Source: an uncultured Alphaproteobacteria bacterium (lineage in GTDB: Bacteria; Pseudomonadota; Alphaproteobacteria; Geminicoccales; Geminicoccaceae). From it: 36,389 bases of DNA. Positions 8,758 to 16,793 of the stretch are shown piece after piece. The stretch covers positions 1 through 36,389 of the forward strand of contig CALKJU010000072.1 in the NCBI GenBank assembly GCA_937995535.1. The letters run 5' to 3'. Below the pieces are notes generated by a model that ran no database searches, was not told where the DNA came from, and saw only the letters and a program-made list of their open reading frames with translations. Position 1 is the stretch's first letter. Every line of letters begins with the position of its first letter. The position numbers were made by a program, and so were the translations under genes.

Positions 8758-8854
8758 CCCGGCCGTGCGGGCGTTGTCAGCGACCGTGACGCCTGTCATC
8801 GTACTGCCGCCGACGCTCCGCAGAAGGGCGACGTCCACAGCATGGAGGCACGCC

Positions 8855-10174
8855 ATGAGGAAGCTCGAGCTGCTGAGCGGCGCCGCGGCGCTGGCCGTGA
8901 TGCTCGGCGCCACCGGCGCCGACGCCGCGACCAAGATCCAGTGGTGGCACGCGATGGGCGGCCAGCTCGGCGAGAAGCTCGGCCAGATCGCCGCGGACTT
9001 CAACGCGAGCCAGGGCGAGTACGAGGTCGAGGCGGTCTACAAGGGCAGCTACCCGGAGACGATGACCGCGGCGATCGCCGCCTTCCGGGCCCGCGAGCAG
9101 CCGCACATCGTCCAGGTCTTCGAGGTCGGCACGGCGACCATGATGGCCGCCAAGGGCGCGGTCTACCCGGTCTACCAGCTCATGGCCGACACCGGCGAGC
9201 CGTTCGATCCCGCAGCCTTCCTCCCGGCCGTGGTCGGCTACTATACCGATAGCGACGGCAACATGCTGTCGATGCCGTTCAACAGCTCGACGCCGATGAT
9301 GTACTACAACAAGACGGCGTTCGAGAAGGCCGGGCTTGATCCGAGCACGCCGCCGAAGACCTGGCCGGAGGTCGAGGAGGCGGCCAAGAAGCTGCAGGCC
9401 GCCGGTTATCCGTGCGGCTTCACCACACAGTGGCCGTCCTGGATCCAGATCGAGAACTTTTCGGCCTGGCACAATGTGCCGATCGGTACGCGCGGCAACG
9501 GCTTTGGCGGACTCGACGCGGAGTTGACCATCAACAATCCGACCACCGTCGCGCACATCGAAAAACTCGGCGAGTGGCAGAAGACGAAGCTGTTCGACTA
9601 TGGCGGCCGGCGGGGCGACGCCGATCCCAAGTTCTACACGCAGGAGTGCCCGATTCACTTCGCGTCCTCGGCGGCCCTCGCCGGGGTCCGCGCGAACGCC
9701 AAGGACTTCGAGTTCGGGATGGGCATGCTCCCCTATTGGCCGAACGTCGACGGTGCGCCGCAGAACTCGATCATCGGCGGCGCCACCCTCTGGGTGCTGC
9801 AAGGACGCGACGCCGCGGACTACAAGGGTGTGGCGCGGTTCTTCTCCTACCTGTCGTCGCCAGAGGTGCAGGCCTGGTGGCACCAGGAGACGGGCTACCT
9901 GCCGATCACCACGGCCGCCTACGAGCTCAGCCGCAGCCAAGGCTTCTACGACAAGAGCCCGGAGGCCGAGCTGCCGATCAAGCAGATCACCAACAAGCCG
10001 CCGACCGAGAACAGCAAGGGGCTGCGCTTCGGCAGCTTCGTGCAGATCCGCGACATCATCGAGGAGGAGCTCGAGGCCGTGTTCCAGGGCCAGAAGAGCG
10101 CCCAGGATGCGCTCGACGCCGCGGTCCGCCGCGGCAACGAGCTGATCCGCGAGTTCGAGAAGGCGAACAGCTGA
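8855..10174 (+). CDS. ugpB: sn-Glycerol-3-phosphate ABC transporter binding protein
   Basis: 439-residue periplasmic binding protein of the extracellular solute-binding family 1. The ATG at 8855 has GGAGG at 8844-8848, 6 bases upstream. A Sec signal peptide spans residues 1-24 and ends in ATGADA. The mature protein closely follows E. coli UgpB as I know it: IQWWHAMGGQLGEKL, YKGSYPETMTAAIAAFRA, PHIVQVFEVGTATMMAAKGA, MPFNSSTPMMYYNKTAF, PSWIQIENFSAWHN and NKPPTENSKGLRFG. It captures glycerol-3-phosphate or glycerophosphodiesters and delivers them to UgpA/UgpE. It is the first gene of a four-gene operon. A hairpin separates it from ugpA. Confidence 0.95.
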   Translation: MRKLELLSGAAALAVMLGATGADAATKIQWWHAMGGQLGEKLGQIAADFNASQGEYEVEAVYKGSYPETMTAAIAAFRAREQPHIVQVFEVGTATMMAAKGAVYPVYQLMADTGEPFDPAAFLPAVVGYYTDSDGNMLSMPFNSSTPMMYYNKTAFEKAGLDPSTPPKTWPEVEEAAKKLQAAGYPCGFTTQWPSWIQIENFSAWHNVPIGTRGNGFGGLDAELTINNPTTVAHIEKLGEWQKTKLFDYGGRRGDADPKFYTQECPIHFASSAALAGVRANAKDFEFGMGMLPYWPNVDGAPQNSIIGGATLWVLQGRDAADYKGVARFFSYLSSPEVQAWWHQETGYLPITTAAYELSRSQGFYDKSPEAELPIKQITNKPPTENSKGLRFGSFVQIRDIIEEELEAVFQGQKSAQDALDAAVRRGNELIREFEKANS

Positions 10175-10189
10175 ACCGCGCTGCATAGC

Positions 10190-10218
10190 CGGGCGGGTCG
10201 CCGCGCGCGACCCGCCCG
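10190..10218. promoter_or_regulatory. Perfect 12-bp intercistronic hairpin between ugpB and ugpA
   Basis: CGGGCGGGTCGC (10190-10201) pairs perfectly with GCGACCCGCCCG (10207-10218) around a 5-base loop. It begins 15 bases after the ugpB stop and ends 9 bases before the ugpA ATG, with no T-run. It could stall 3' exonucleases or partly terminate transcription, raising ugpB mRNA over ugpAEC, and it may also occlude the ugpA ribosome site. Function is inferred from position. Confidence 0.75.
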
Positions 10219-10227
10219 CTGCCCCCG

Positions 10228-11112
10228 ATGCACAAGCGGGTCACCTTCGACCACAAGCTGCTGCCCTACCTGCTGCTCGCACCGCAGCTCGCCATCACAC
10301 TCGTCTTCTTCATCTGGCCCGCGAGCCAGGCGCTCTGGCAGTCGGTGCTGCAGGAGGATGCGTTCGGCCTGTCGTCGCGCTTCGTCGGTCTGGACAACTT
10401 CGCGCGCCTCGCGCGCAGCGCCGAGTATCTCGGCTCGCTTCGTGTCACCCTCGTCTTCAGCGCAGCCGTCACCGCATTCGGCATGGGAATCGCGCTGCTG
10501 CTCGCCATGATGGCGGATCACGTCATCCGTGGGGCGACGGGCTACAAGACGCTGCTGATCTGGCCCTACGCGGTGGCGCCGGCGATCGCCGGGCTGCTGT
10601 GGTTCTTCATGTTCCATCCGACGATCGGGATCGTCGCCTGGCTGCTCAAGGGCGGAGGCGTGCTCTGGAACCACCATCTCAACGGTACGCACGCCATGGT
10701 CCTCATCGTCATCGCCGCCACCTGGAAGCAGGTCTCCTATAATTTTCTGTTCTTCCTCGCTGGCCTGCAGGCGATCCCACGTTCGCTGATCGAGGCGGCG
10801 GCGATCGACGGCGCCGGGCCGGGCAAGCGTTTCCGCACGATCATCCTGCCGCTCCTGTCGCCGACGACGTTCTTTCTGCTCGTCGTCAATCTCACCTACG
10901 CGTTCTTCGACACCTTTCCGATCGTCCATGCCGTGACCGAAGGCGGTCCCGGACAGGCGACGATGATCCTCGTCTACAAGGTCTACAAGGACGGCTTCGT
11001 CGGCCTCGATCTCGGCGGCTCGGCGGCGCAGTCGGTGGTGCTGATGGCGATCGTCATTCTGCTCACCGTCGTCCAGTTCCGCTTCATCGAGCGGCGTGTG
11101 CAGTACGGCTGA
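10228..11112 (+). CDS. ugpA: Glycerol-3-phosphate ABC transporter permease UgpA
   Basis: 294-residue inner-membrane permease of the MalF/UgpA type. Six hydrophobic segments are visible, starting with [20 protein letters not shown]. The EAA loop that contacts the ATPase is at residues 189-212, read as [20 protein letters not shown]. The internal sequences [16 protein letters not shown] and [19 protein letters not shown] match UgpA. It forms the channel with UgpE, whose gene starts 6 bases downstream. The ATG at 10228 follows a hairpin and lacks a strong ribosome-binding site, so its translation may be limited relative to ugpB. Confidence 0.94.
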   Translation: MHKRVTFDHKLLPYLLLAPQLAITLVFFIWPASQALWQSVLQEDAFGLSSRFVGLDNFARLARSAEYLGSLRVTLVFSAAVTAFGMGIALLLAMMADHVIRGATGYKTLLIWPYAVAPAIAGLLWFFMFHPTIGIVAWLLKGGGVLWNHHLNGTHAMVLIVIAATWKQVSYNFLFFLAGLQAIPRSLIEAAAIDGAGPGKRFRTIILPLLSPTTFFLLVVNLTYAFFDTFPIVHAVTEGGPGQATMILVYKVYKDGFVGLDLGGSAAQSVVLMAIVILLTVVQFRFIERRVQYG

Positions 11113-11118
11113 CCGGCG

Positions 11119-11967
11119 ATGGTCGAGAACCGCCCGCTGCTCACTTTCGTCGCCCATCTGACGCTGCTTCTCGGCGTCGCGATCGTCGCCCTGCCGATCT
11201 GGATCGTGCTGGTGACCTCGAGCCAGCGCCTCGAGGACGTCATCCAGGCGCCCATCCCGATGTGGTTCGGCGACCAGCTGCTGCAGAACTACACCGACGT
11301 CCTCACCGCCGGCGTGCAGGGCTCGTTCTCCGGCGCCGTGGCGCCGATGCTGCGCAACTCCCTGGTGATGGCGCTCGGCATCGCGATCGGCAAGATCGCC
11401 ATCTCGCTGCTCTCGGCCTTCGCCATCGTCTATTTCCGCTTCCCGCTGCGGATGCTCTGTTTCTGGACGATCTTCCTGACCCTGATGCTGCCGGTCGAGG
11501 TGCGCATCCTGCCGACCTACAAGGTCGTGGCCGATCTCGGCATGCTGAACTCCTATGCTGGCCTGACCATCCCGCTGATCGCCTCGGCCACCGCGACCTT
11601 CCTGTTCCGGCAGTTCTTCCTCACCGTTCCGGATGAGCTGGCCGAGGCAGCCCGCGTCGACGGCGCCGGTCCCCTCAAGTTCTTCTGGGACATCCTCCTG
11701 CCGCTGTCGCGGACCAACATCGCCGCCCTGTTCGTGATCCTCTTCATCTACGGCTGGAACCAGTATCTCTGGCCGCTGCTGATCACCACCGACGCCAGCA
11801 TGACGACCATCGTCATGTCGGTGCAGCGGATGATCGAGGCGGCCGACGACACGCCCGAATGGCCACGCATCGCGGCGGTCGGCGTGCTGGCCATGCTGCC
11901 CCCGGTGGTGATCATCCTGACGATGCAGCGTTGGTTCGTGAAGGGACTGATCGAGACGGAGAAGTAG
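11119..11967 (+). CDS. ugpE: Glycerol-3-phosphate ABC transporter permease UgpE
   Basis: 282-residue second permease of the Ugp importer, of the MalG/UgpE type. The first membrane span is near residues 11-33. The EAA loop is at about residues 176-197, read as [33 protein letters not shown] and [12 protein letters not shown] near the C-terminal end, and [11 protein letters not shown] at the terminus, are typical of UgpE. It pairs with UgpA in the membrane. The next gene, the ATPase, starts 5 bases after its stop. Confidence 0.94.
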   Translation: MVENRPLLTFVAHLTLLLGVAIVALPIWIVLVTSSQRLEDVIQAPIPMWFGDQLLQNYTDVLTAGVQGSFSGAVAPMLRNSLVMALGIAIGKIAISLLSAFAIVYFRFPLRMLCFWTIFLTLMLPVEVRILPTYKVVADLGMLNSYAGLTIPLIASATATFLFRQFFLTVPDELAEAARVDGAGPLKFFWDILLPLSRTNIAALFVILFIYGWNQYLWPLLITTDASMTTIVMSVQRMIEAADDTPEWPRIAAVGVLAMLPPVVIILTMQRWFVKGLIETEK

Positions 11968-11972
11968 CCAGG

Positions 11973-13040
11973 ATGGCGGAGGTCGTCGTCAGCGATGTAC
12001 GCAAGAACTTCGGGCGCATCGAGGTGCTCAAGGGCGTCAGCGTCACCGTCGCCGACGGCGAGATGCTGGTCATCCTCGGACCGTCCGGCTGCGGGAAGTC
12101 GACGCTGCTGCGCTGCATCGCCGGGCTGGAAACGGTCACCGCCGGAGAGATCCGGATCGGCGGGCGGCGGGTCAACGAGCTGGAACCCATGCATCGCGAC
12201 ATCGCCATGGTGTTCCAGAACTACGCGCTTTACCCGCATATGAGCGTCTATGACAACATGGCGTACGGGCTGCGCAACCGCGGCACAGCGCGGCCGGAGA
12301 TCGCGCGCCGTGTGCAGGAGGCCGCGCGGATCCTCGGCCTGGAGGGGCTGCTCGAGCGCAAGCCGCGCCAGCTTTCCGGCGGGCAGCGCCAGCGGGTCGC
12401 GATGGGCCGGGCGATCGTCCGCGAGCCGGCCGCCTTCCTGTTCGACGAGCCGCTCTCCAACCTCGACGCCAAGCTGCGCGTGCAGATGCGCCACGAGATC
12501 CGCCTGCTCCAGGAGCGTCTCGGGACCACCGGCATCTACGTCACCCATGACCAGGTCGAGGCGATGACGCTCGGCGATCGCCTGATCGTGCTGAACGCCG
12601 GCGTCGTCGAGCAGATCGGCACCCCCCTTGACGTGTATTGGCGTCCGGCGAGCGCTTTTGTCGCCACCTTCATCGGCTCACCGGCCATGAACCTGTTGCG
12701 CTCGCGGGTCGCCGCGGACGGCGCAGCGGTGCTCCTGGACGGTGGCCGGCTGCCGCTCCGGCCGGCCCGGCCGGATCTCGCCGGTAGCGACGTCGAGCTC
12801 GGCATTCGACCCGAACATCTCCAACCCGGTGCGGCCGAAGGCGGAGTGCTCGCCGGGCGCGTGGCGTGGATCGAGGCGCTCGGTGCCGACACGCTGGCGC
12901 ATCTCGAGCTGACCGGCGGGACCAGCCTTTGCGCCCGCCTGAACGGGACGCTCGCGGTCCGCCCCGGCGAGATGCTGTCCATGTCGGTCGCCGAGGAGAA
13001 TGTCCACCTGTTCAGGCCCGGGGACGGCCGGAGACTGTGA
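11973..13040 (+). CDS. ugpC: Glycerol-3-phosphate ABC transporter ATP-binding protein UgpC
   Basis: 355-residue MalK-type ATPase that powers the Ugp importer at the inner face of the membrane. Walker A is GPSGCGKST (residues 36-44), Q-loop [10 protein letters not shown], signature [14 protein letters not shown] (134-147), Walker [16 protein letters not shown] and H-loop [12 protein letters not shown]-terminal TOBE-type domain follows, including LGIRPEHLQ. It starts at ATG 11973, right behind ugpE. The phosphodiesterase ugpQ, often the next gene, is absent: after the stop comes a hairpin-rich spacer and an unrelated peptidase. Confidence 0.93.
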   Translation: MAEVVVSDVRKNFGRIEVLKGVSVTVADGEMLVILGPSGCGKSTLLRCIAGLETVTAGEIRIGGRRVNELEPMHRDIAMVFQNYALYPHMSVYDNMAYGLRNRGTARPEIARRVQEAARILGLEGLLERKPRQLSGGQRQRVAMGRAIVREPAAFLFDEPLSNLDAKLRVQMRHEIRLLQERLGTTGIYVTHDQVEAMTLGDRLIVLNAGVVEQIGTPLDVYWRPASAFVATFIGSPAMNLLRSRVAADGAAVLLDGGRLPLRPARPDLAGSDVELGIRPEHLQPGAAEGGVLAGRVAWIEALGADTLAHLELTGGTSLCARLNGTLAVRPGEMLSMSVAEENVHLFRPGDGRRL

Positions 13041-13056
13041 GCGGCTGGAAAGCCGC
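13041..13056. terminator. Short hairpin at the end of the ugp operon
   Basis: GCGGCT and AGCCGC form a perfect 6-bp stem with a GGAA tetraloop immediately after the ugpC stop. No T-run follows, so intrinsic termination is doubtful; it may act as a 3'-end stabiliser. Confidence 0.4.
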
Positions 13057-13100
13057 AGCGCGCATACCCTGGGCTGCCTTTCGCTCGTGAAGGGAATTGA

Positions 13101-13120
13101 CAGATCCTGGCCAGGATCTG
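13101..13120. promoter_or_regulatory. Perfect 20-bp palindrome overlapping a TTGACA box
   Basis: CAGATCCTGGCCAGGATCTG is identical to its reverse complement. TTGACA, a consensus -35 hexamer, lies at 13097-13102 and runs into its left edge. I see no good -10 hexamer 16-18 bases further on. It could be an operator for a dimeric repressor controlling the downstream M23 gene, or an 8-bp stem with a GGCC loop acting on the ugp transcript. Both are inference. Confidence 0.5.
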
Positions 13121-13167
13121 CACGCGGCGGGTTTACGGGGCGGCCCGAGCGAAACATAATGCGCCCA

Positions 13168-13215
13168 CCGACCGAGGAATAAGGTCGGCGGGATGCCCCG
13201 GCGAGATCCTCGCCG
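13168..13215. promoter_or_regulatory. Two adjacent stem-loops upstream of the M23 peptidase gene
   Basis: CCGACC (13168-13173) pairs with GGTCGG (13183-13188) around a 9-base loop. CGGCGAG (13199-13205) pairs perfectly with CTCGCCG (13209-13215) around ATC. They sit 24-71 bases before the ATG of the next gene and may form part of its leader. I recognise no known riboswitch. Confidence 0.4.
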
Positions 13216-13238
13216 CCCGCCATAATGCGGAGATCGAG

Positions 13239-14432
13239 ATGGCCGGTCTCGCGAGGACGCGCCCGGAAGCGCCCGGCACGCCACGGGGTTGTGTTGCGCC
13301 GTACGGTGCTCGGTCGATTCCGCGCGCGCCGCTTTTATGCGTCGGCGCGTTTCTGCTTGGCGTCGTATTGAGCTTTTCGCTCGCCGCCGGGCTCACCGGT
13401 CAGGCGGTTGCGGCCCCGTCGTCAGGAACGGCAGCCGGGGCGATCCCCGTCCCCGTACCCCGTCCGACGGCCGGCACTGCCCATCCGGATGATGCGACAC
13501 TCGCCCGGCTGCGCGAGGTCGAGACGGCGCTCCGCGCGCAGGCGGAGCGCGCGGCGGGCGAGCTACGCAGCTTGGTCGCCGAACGCGACGCCGCCCGCGA
13601 GGCCGTGGAGCGCAAGCTTGTCGCCCGGTCCCGTTCCGAGCCGCAGGCTGAGATGGATTCGGCGCGCCTTCTGGGCCTCGAGACGCGGGCCCGGGCGTTG
13701 CAGCTGGAGCATGCCACCGCGCGTCGCCACGTCGAGCGTCTGCAGCAGCGAATCGCCGAGCTGGAGCAGCGGACGCCCATGGTGCCTGCCCCCGAGGACC
13801 CGGGCCTCGGCCGCCTGCGGAGCTGGGTCGCCGACCAGTCCCAGGCGATCGAGACCATGCTTGCGAAGGCAGGCGTCAACCTGGACACCTTGCTGGAGCG
13901 GGCCTCGGACCGCGCGGAGGGCATTGGCGGTCCGCTGCGGCCCACCGACGACTTGGCACCCGGCGCGGGCGACGGCCCCAACCCGGTGGCGCTGCGCAAG
14001 ATCATGGCCTCGTTGCCTCTGGCCGAGCCTATGGCCGACTATAAGGTCATGAGCCCGTTCGGCCGGCGGAAGGACCCGATCAATGGCCGGCGCGCCATGC
14101 ATGAAGGCATCGACCTCGGCGCCGATCGTGGGACGCGGATCCGCGCGACACAGGCCGGAACGGTGGTCCACGCCGGCCGCGAGGGCGCGTACGGTATCAG
14201 CGTCGTCGTCGACCATGGCATGGGGATCACGACGCGCTACGCTCACCTCAAGACGGCGTCGGTGCGCCGTGGGCAGACGGTCCGTCAGGGCCAGCCGCTC
14301 GGGATCATCGGCAGCACCGGGCGCAGCACAGGGCGTCACCTGCATTACGAGGTCCGCCTCGACGATCGCGCGATCGACCCGCACCCGTTCCTCGAGGCAG
14401 CCCGTCAGCGCGTCGTCGCCGTCGCCAACTGA
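13239..14432 (+). CDS. Membrane-anchored M23 (LytM-type) murein metallopeptidase
   Basis: 397 residues. The ATG at 13239 has GGAG 6 bases upstream. The order is a short cytoplasmic N-terminus, a membrane span at about residues 31-51, a Pro-rich linker, an Arg/Glu-rich coiled coil at about 86-180, a second linker and a LytM domain at about 265-390. The expected zinc ligands are present: H288 and D292 (HEGIDLG) and H369 (RHLHYEV). H336 (RYAHLK) and H367 are the other active-site histidines. It should cut peptidoglycan cross-links or activate such an enzyme in the periplasm. With the catalytic residues intact it looks like a real peptidase, unlike the degenerate EnvC/NlpD type. It is on the same strand as the sulfur cluster but probably separately transcribed. 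Confidence 0.9.
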   Translation: MAGLARTRPEAPGTPRGCVAPYGARSIPRAPLLCVGAFLLGVVLSFSLAAGLTGQAVAAPSSGTAAGAIPVPVPRPTAGTAHPDDATLARLREVETALRAQAERAAGELRSLVAERDAAREAVERKLVARSRSEPQAEMDSARLLGLETRARALQLEHATARRHVERLQQRIAELEQRTPMVPAPEDPGLGRLRSWVADQSQAIETMLAKAGVNLDTLLERASDRAEGIGGPLRPTDDLAPGAGDGPNPVALRKIMASLPLAEPMADYKVMSPFGRRKDPINGRRAMHEGIDLGADRGTRIRATQAGTVVHAGREGAYGISVVVDHGMGITTRYAHLKTASVRRGQTVRQGQPLGIIGSTGRSTGRHLHYEVRLDDRAIDPHPFLEAARQRVVAVAN

Positions 14433-14480
14433 GGCTCTTGGCGCTCCGAGGTCACAGCCAGGCTCGTCGCGGCCGCGTCC

Positions 14481-15476
14481 ATGACTGGAGCCGTGGCTTG
14501 GGCGTTGTTGATCGGGCTGGCGGTCGGCGCGCTCGGTCAGCGGACGCATTTCTGCACCATGGGTGCCCTGACCGACCTTTTCCTCTTCGGTAGCGCGCGA
14601 CGGTTGCGTGGCTTCGTGTTTGCCGCGGCCCTGGCATTGGTCGCCGTCCAGGGCCTCCGCTCGGCCGGCCTGCCGCTCGGTGAAACCGCCCCGTCGCCGG
14701 GCGGCGGTTGGCTCGGCGCGGCGGTCGGCGGCCTCCTCTTCGGGTTCGGGATGGTCCTCGCGGGCGGCTGCTGGAGCCGCAACCTCGTGCGGCTTGGGAC
14801 CGGCAGCCTGAAGGCGTTGGTCGTCGTGGTGATCGCCGGCGTGACGGCGGCCACGTTCCAGGGCGGAGTGCTGAGCGACATCACCCGCTGGCTCGGCCGG
14901 CTCGTGCCGGCGAGCGGGGGCACGGCGGTGCCGGCGCGGCTTGGCGTCATGCTCGCGATCGCGATCGGGCTCGCCGCGTTCGCTTGGTGTCTGACCGACC
15001 GCGGCTTTCGCTCGAGTGGCCGTGACCTGGCCGTCGGCGTGACGCTCGCGGTCCTGGCCACCTGCGCGTGGCTCGTCGCCCTCCGCGAGCCGGCACTGCC
15101 CGGCCTCAACTTCGCCGTACCCTCCGCCGACGCGACCAGCCTGCTCATCGGTGGCGCGAACCCGGCCTATCACGTAGGAGCGGCGCTCGTGTTCGGCACC
15201 CTCACCGGCGCCTTCGTCGCCGCATGGACGGGCCACGCCCTGCGTCTCGAGACGTTCACGGCGCGCGAGGACATGGTGCGGCACATCGTTGGCGCTGTCC
15301 TCCTCGGCGCTGGTGGCGCACTCGCTGCCGGCTGCACCGTCGGCCACGGCGTCAGCGGCCTCGCGGCGATGCTCCCGACGTCACCGCTGGCGGTTGCCGG
15401 CATGGTCGGCGGCGCGCGATGGGCGCTGCGTTATCTCGAGACCGGACGTCTGTGGCCGGCGCGGGCAACAAGCTAA
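14481..15476 (+). CDS. YeeE/YedE-family (thiosulfate or sulfur-compound) transporter
   Basis: 331-residue inner-membrane protein of the Sulf_transp (YeeE/YedE) family, with about nine or more hydrophobic segments. The three conserved cysteines that relay thiosulfate in this family are visible: C25 in QRTHFCTMG, C97 in AGGCWSRN and C285 in AAGCTVGHGVSG. It is therefore expected to move thiosulfate or a related sulfur species. The ATG at 14481 is 48 bases after the M23 gene. An ArsR regulator of the sulfide-sensing type follows after 121 bases, which supports a sulfur role. The substrate is inferred from the family, not shown. Confidence 0.88.
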   Translation: MTGAVAWALLIGLAVGALGQRTHFCTMGALTDLFLFGSARRLRGFVFAAALALVAVQGLRSAGLPLGETAPSPGGGWLGAAVGGLLFGFGMVLAGGCWSRNLVRLGTGSLKALVVVVIAGVTAATFQGGVLSDITRWLGRLVPASGGTAVPARLGVMLAIAIGLAAFAWCLTDRGFRSSGRDLAVGVTLAVLATCAWLVALREPALPGLNFAVPSADATSLLIGGANPAYHVGAALVFGTLTGAFVAAWTGHALRLETFTAREDMVRHIVGAVLLGAGGALAAGCTVGHGVSGLAAMLPTSPLAVAGMVGGARWALRYLETGRLWPARATS

Positions 15477-15485
15477 CCAGAAATT

Positions 15486-15531
15486 TAGGTGGCCTACGCT
15501 TGCAGCGCCTCTTGTAATACGAGGCGACCTA
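15486..15531. promoter_or_regulatory. Nested inverted repeats between the YeeE-type gene and the ArsR gene
   Basis: An outer pair, TAGGTGGCCT (15486-15495) and AGGCGACCTA (15522-15531), is complementary at 9 of 10 positions. An inner pair, CGCCTC (15506-15511) and GAGGCG (15521-15526), is perfect around TTGTAATAC. The two pairs share the right arm, so they are alternative structures. The site lies 67 bases before the ArsR start and could be the operator of that regulator or the 3' hairpin of the upstream gene. Confidence 0.5.
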
Positions 15532-15597
15532 CCCCAAAAGAGGTACGTGGATCGCCTCACGGAGCCACATCACCCCTACTTCAGGACGGCATCAACA

Positions 15598-15954
15598 ATG
15601 AAAACACAGGCAGTGCGGACGAACGCCCGGCAGGCGGCTCGGCTACTCAAGGCGCTCAGCAATCACAATCGCTTGCTGATCGTGTGCGAACTCGTCGACG
15701 AAGAGTGCAACGTCGGCGAGCTGGTGCGTCGCGTCGGTTTGAGCCAGTCCGCCCTGTCGCAGCATCTCGCCCGGCTGCGCCGCGACTCGCTCGTGCGGAC
15801 ACGGCGTGACGCGCAGACCATCTACTACAGTCTCGCCTCATCCGAGCTGCGCGCGCTCGTCCAGACCCTCGAGCGTCTGTTCAAGAGCGCCGCCGAGCGC
15901 AGCGGTGGCGGCACCGAGACCGAGGCGCCACGCCGCGTCGCCGCGATGGGCTGA
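15598..15954 (+). CDS. ArsR-family regulator, BigR/SqrR-like
   Basis: 118-residue winged-helix repressor. The ATG at 15598 is chosen because the ArsR fold begins right after it (ARLLKALSNHNRLLIVCELV). The recognition helix region reads VGLSQSALSQHLARLR and the wing TRRDAQTIYYSL. C30 sits where BigR and SqrR carry their first sensing cysteine. The second cysteine expected in the last helix is absent: the segment reads LERLFKSAAE, with Lys96 at about that place. An extra C37 occurs in EECNVGEL. It probably regulates itself and the adjacent sulfur genes in response to sulfide or persulfide, but the sensing chemistry may differ. Arsenic or metal sensing is less likely because no metal-binding CxC motif is seen. 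Confidence 0.85.
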   Translation: MKTQAVRTNARQAARLLKALSNHNRLLIVCELVDEECNVGELVRRVGLSQSALSQHLARLRRDSLVRTRRDAQTIYYSLASSELRALVQTLERLFKSAAERSGGGTETEAPRRVAAMG

Positions 15955-16032
15955 CAGCTACCCATCACCGCTCGGTTCACTCCTCGTCCGCGCGTCGCTA
16001 GAGTTCGGCGAGCGCACGGACGGGGAGCAGCG

Positions 16033-16791
16033 GTGCGTGCTTGGTCACGGCTCGCCCTTGTCACCATGGTGATCGCCACGATCGCCGGGGGCGGTTGGAT
16101 GGTGGCGCGCGCCCTCGAGGCGGACATCTCGCATCATCTGATTGCGATCACGACGGCGTTCGCCGGAACCGATGTGCTCGTCTTCGGTGCGGTCGAGGAA
16201 CCGGGCACGGACGTGGCTGTGGTGGTCCGCGGCCCGCTCGGCGATGTCACGGTGCGGCGCCGCAGCCGGGTCGGTTTCGTCTGGCTCTTCACCGAGCAGC
16301 TCACATTCCGTGCGGTCCCAGGCTACTACGCGGTGGCGGCGAGCCGTCCGCTCGAGGAGCTGGCCGCGCCGTCGGTGCTGGCGCGTTACGAACTCGGCGC
16401 GGCGAACATCCGGTTCCGGCCGGCAGGCGTGGGTGGCGGACCACGCGAGGAGGCCGATGCCTTCCGTGAGGCGCTGATCCGCAACAAGCAGCAGGAGCGC
16501 CTCTTCAGCGCCGAGGTCGGGCGCGTCACCTTTCTCGGGCGCATGCTGTTCCGCACGCGGTTGGCTTTCCCTGCCAGCGTCCCGCCGGGCAGCTACCAGG
16601 TTCAGGTGCTGCAGTTCCGCGACGGGGCGGTGATCAACGCCCAGGCCAGCCCGCTCGGTATCTCCAAGATCGGCCTGGAGGCTGATCTCTTCGACCTCGC
16701 GCATCGGCAACCGGCACTTTACGGCCTCGCCGCGATCCTGCTGGCCGTCGGCGCCGGCTGGGGCGCCAGCGTCATGTTCCGGAGGCGTTGA
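16033..16791 (+). CDS. TIGR02186-type (Alph_Pro_TM) membrane protein
   Basis: 252 residues. It starts at GTG 16033 with GGGGAG 5 bases upstream. An N-terminal signal or anchor (residues 7-27) is followed by a periplasmic domain starting LEADISHHLIAITTAFAGTD and containing TDVAVVVRGPLGDVTVRRR. A C-terminal membrane span (about 231-249) ends in RRR. The pattern 'ADLS-x-H-x-I-x-I-x-x-x-F-x-G' near the start is what I know from TIGR02186 proteins of Alphaproteobacteria, often found near TauE/SafE sulfite exporters. The function is unknown. Here it follows the ArsR gene and precedes a universal stress protein only 2 bases away. Its periplasmic domain may assist sulfur-compound export; this is inference. 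Confidence 0.8.
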   Translation: MRAWSRLALVTMVIATIAGGGWMVARALEADISHHLIAITTAFAGTDVLVFGAVEEPGTDVAVVVRGPLGDVTVRRRSRVGFVWLFTEQLTFRAVPGYYAVAASRPLEELAAPSVLARYELGAANIRFRPAGVGGGPREEADAFREALIRNKQQERLFSAEVGRVTFLGRMLFRTRLAFPASVPPGSYQVQVLQFRDGAVINAQASPLGISKIGLEADLFDLAHRQPALYGLAAILLAVGAGWGASVMFRRR

Positions 16792-16793
16792 CG

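Noticed and set aside
8774..8799. Possible Pho box upstream of ugpB (TTGTCAG at 8774 and CTGTCAT at 8793)
   Set aside because: The two half-sites are 19 bases apart instead of the 11-base period of Pho boxes, so phosphate control is not supported by the sequence.
13563..15347. Open frame of 594 codons on the minus strand opposite the M23 and YeeE-type genes
   Set aside because: Both plus-strand genes have intact catalytic or transport motifs, and the antisense translation has none.
15945..15966. GATGGG/CCCATC stem at the end of the ArsR gene as a terminator
   Set aside because: Only 6 bp with a 10-base loop and no T-run; too weak to call.
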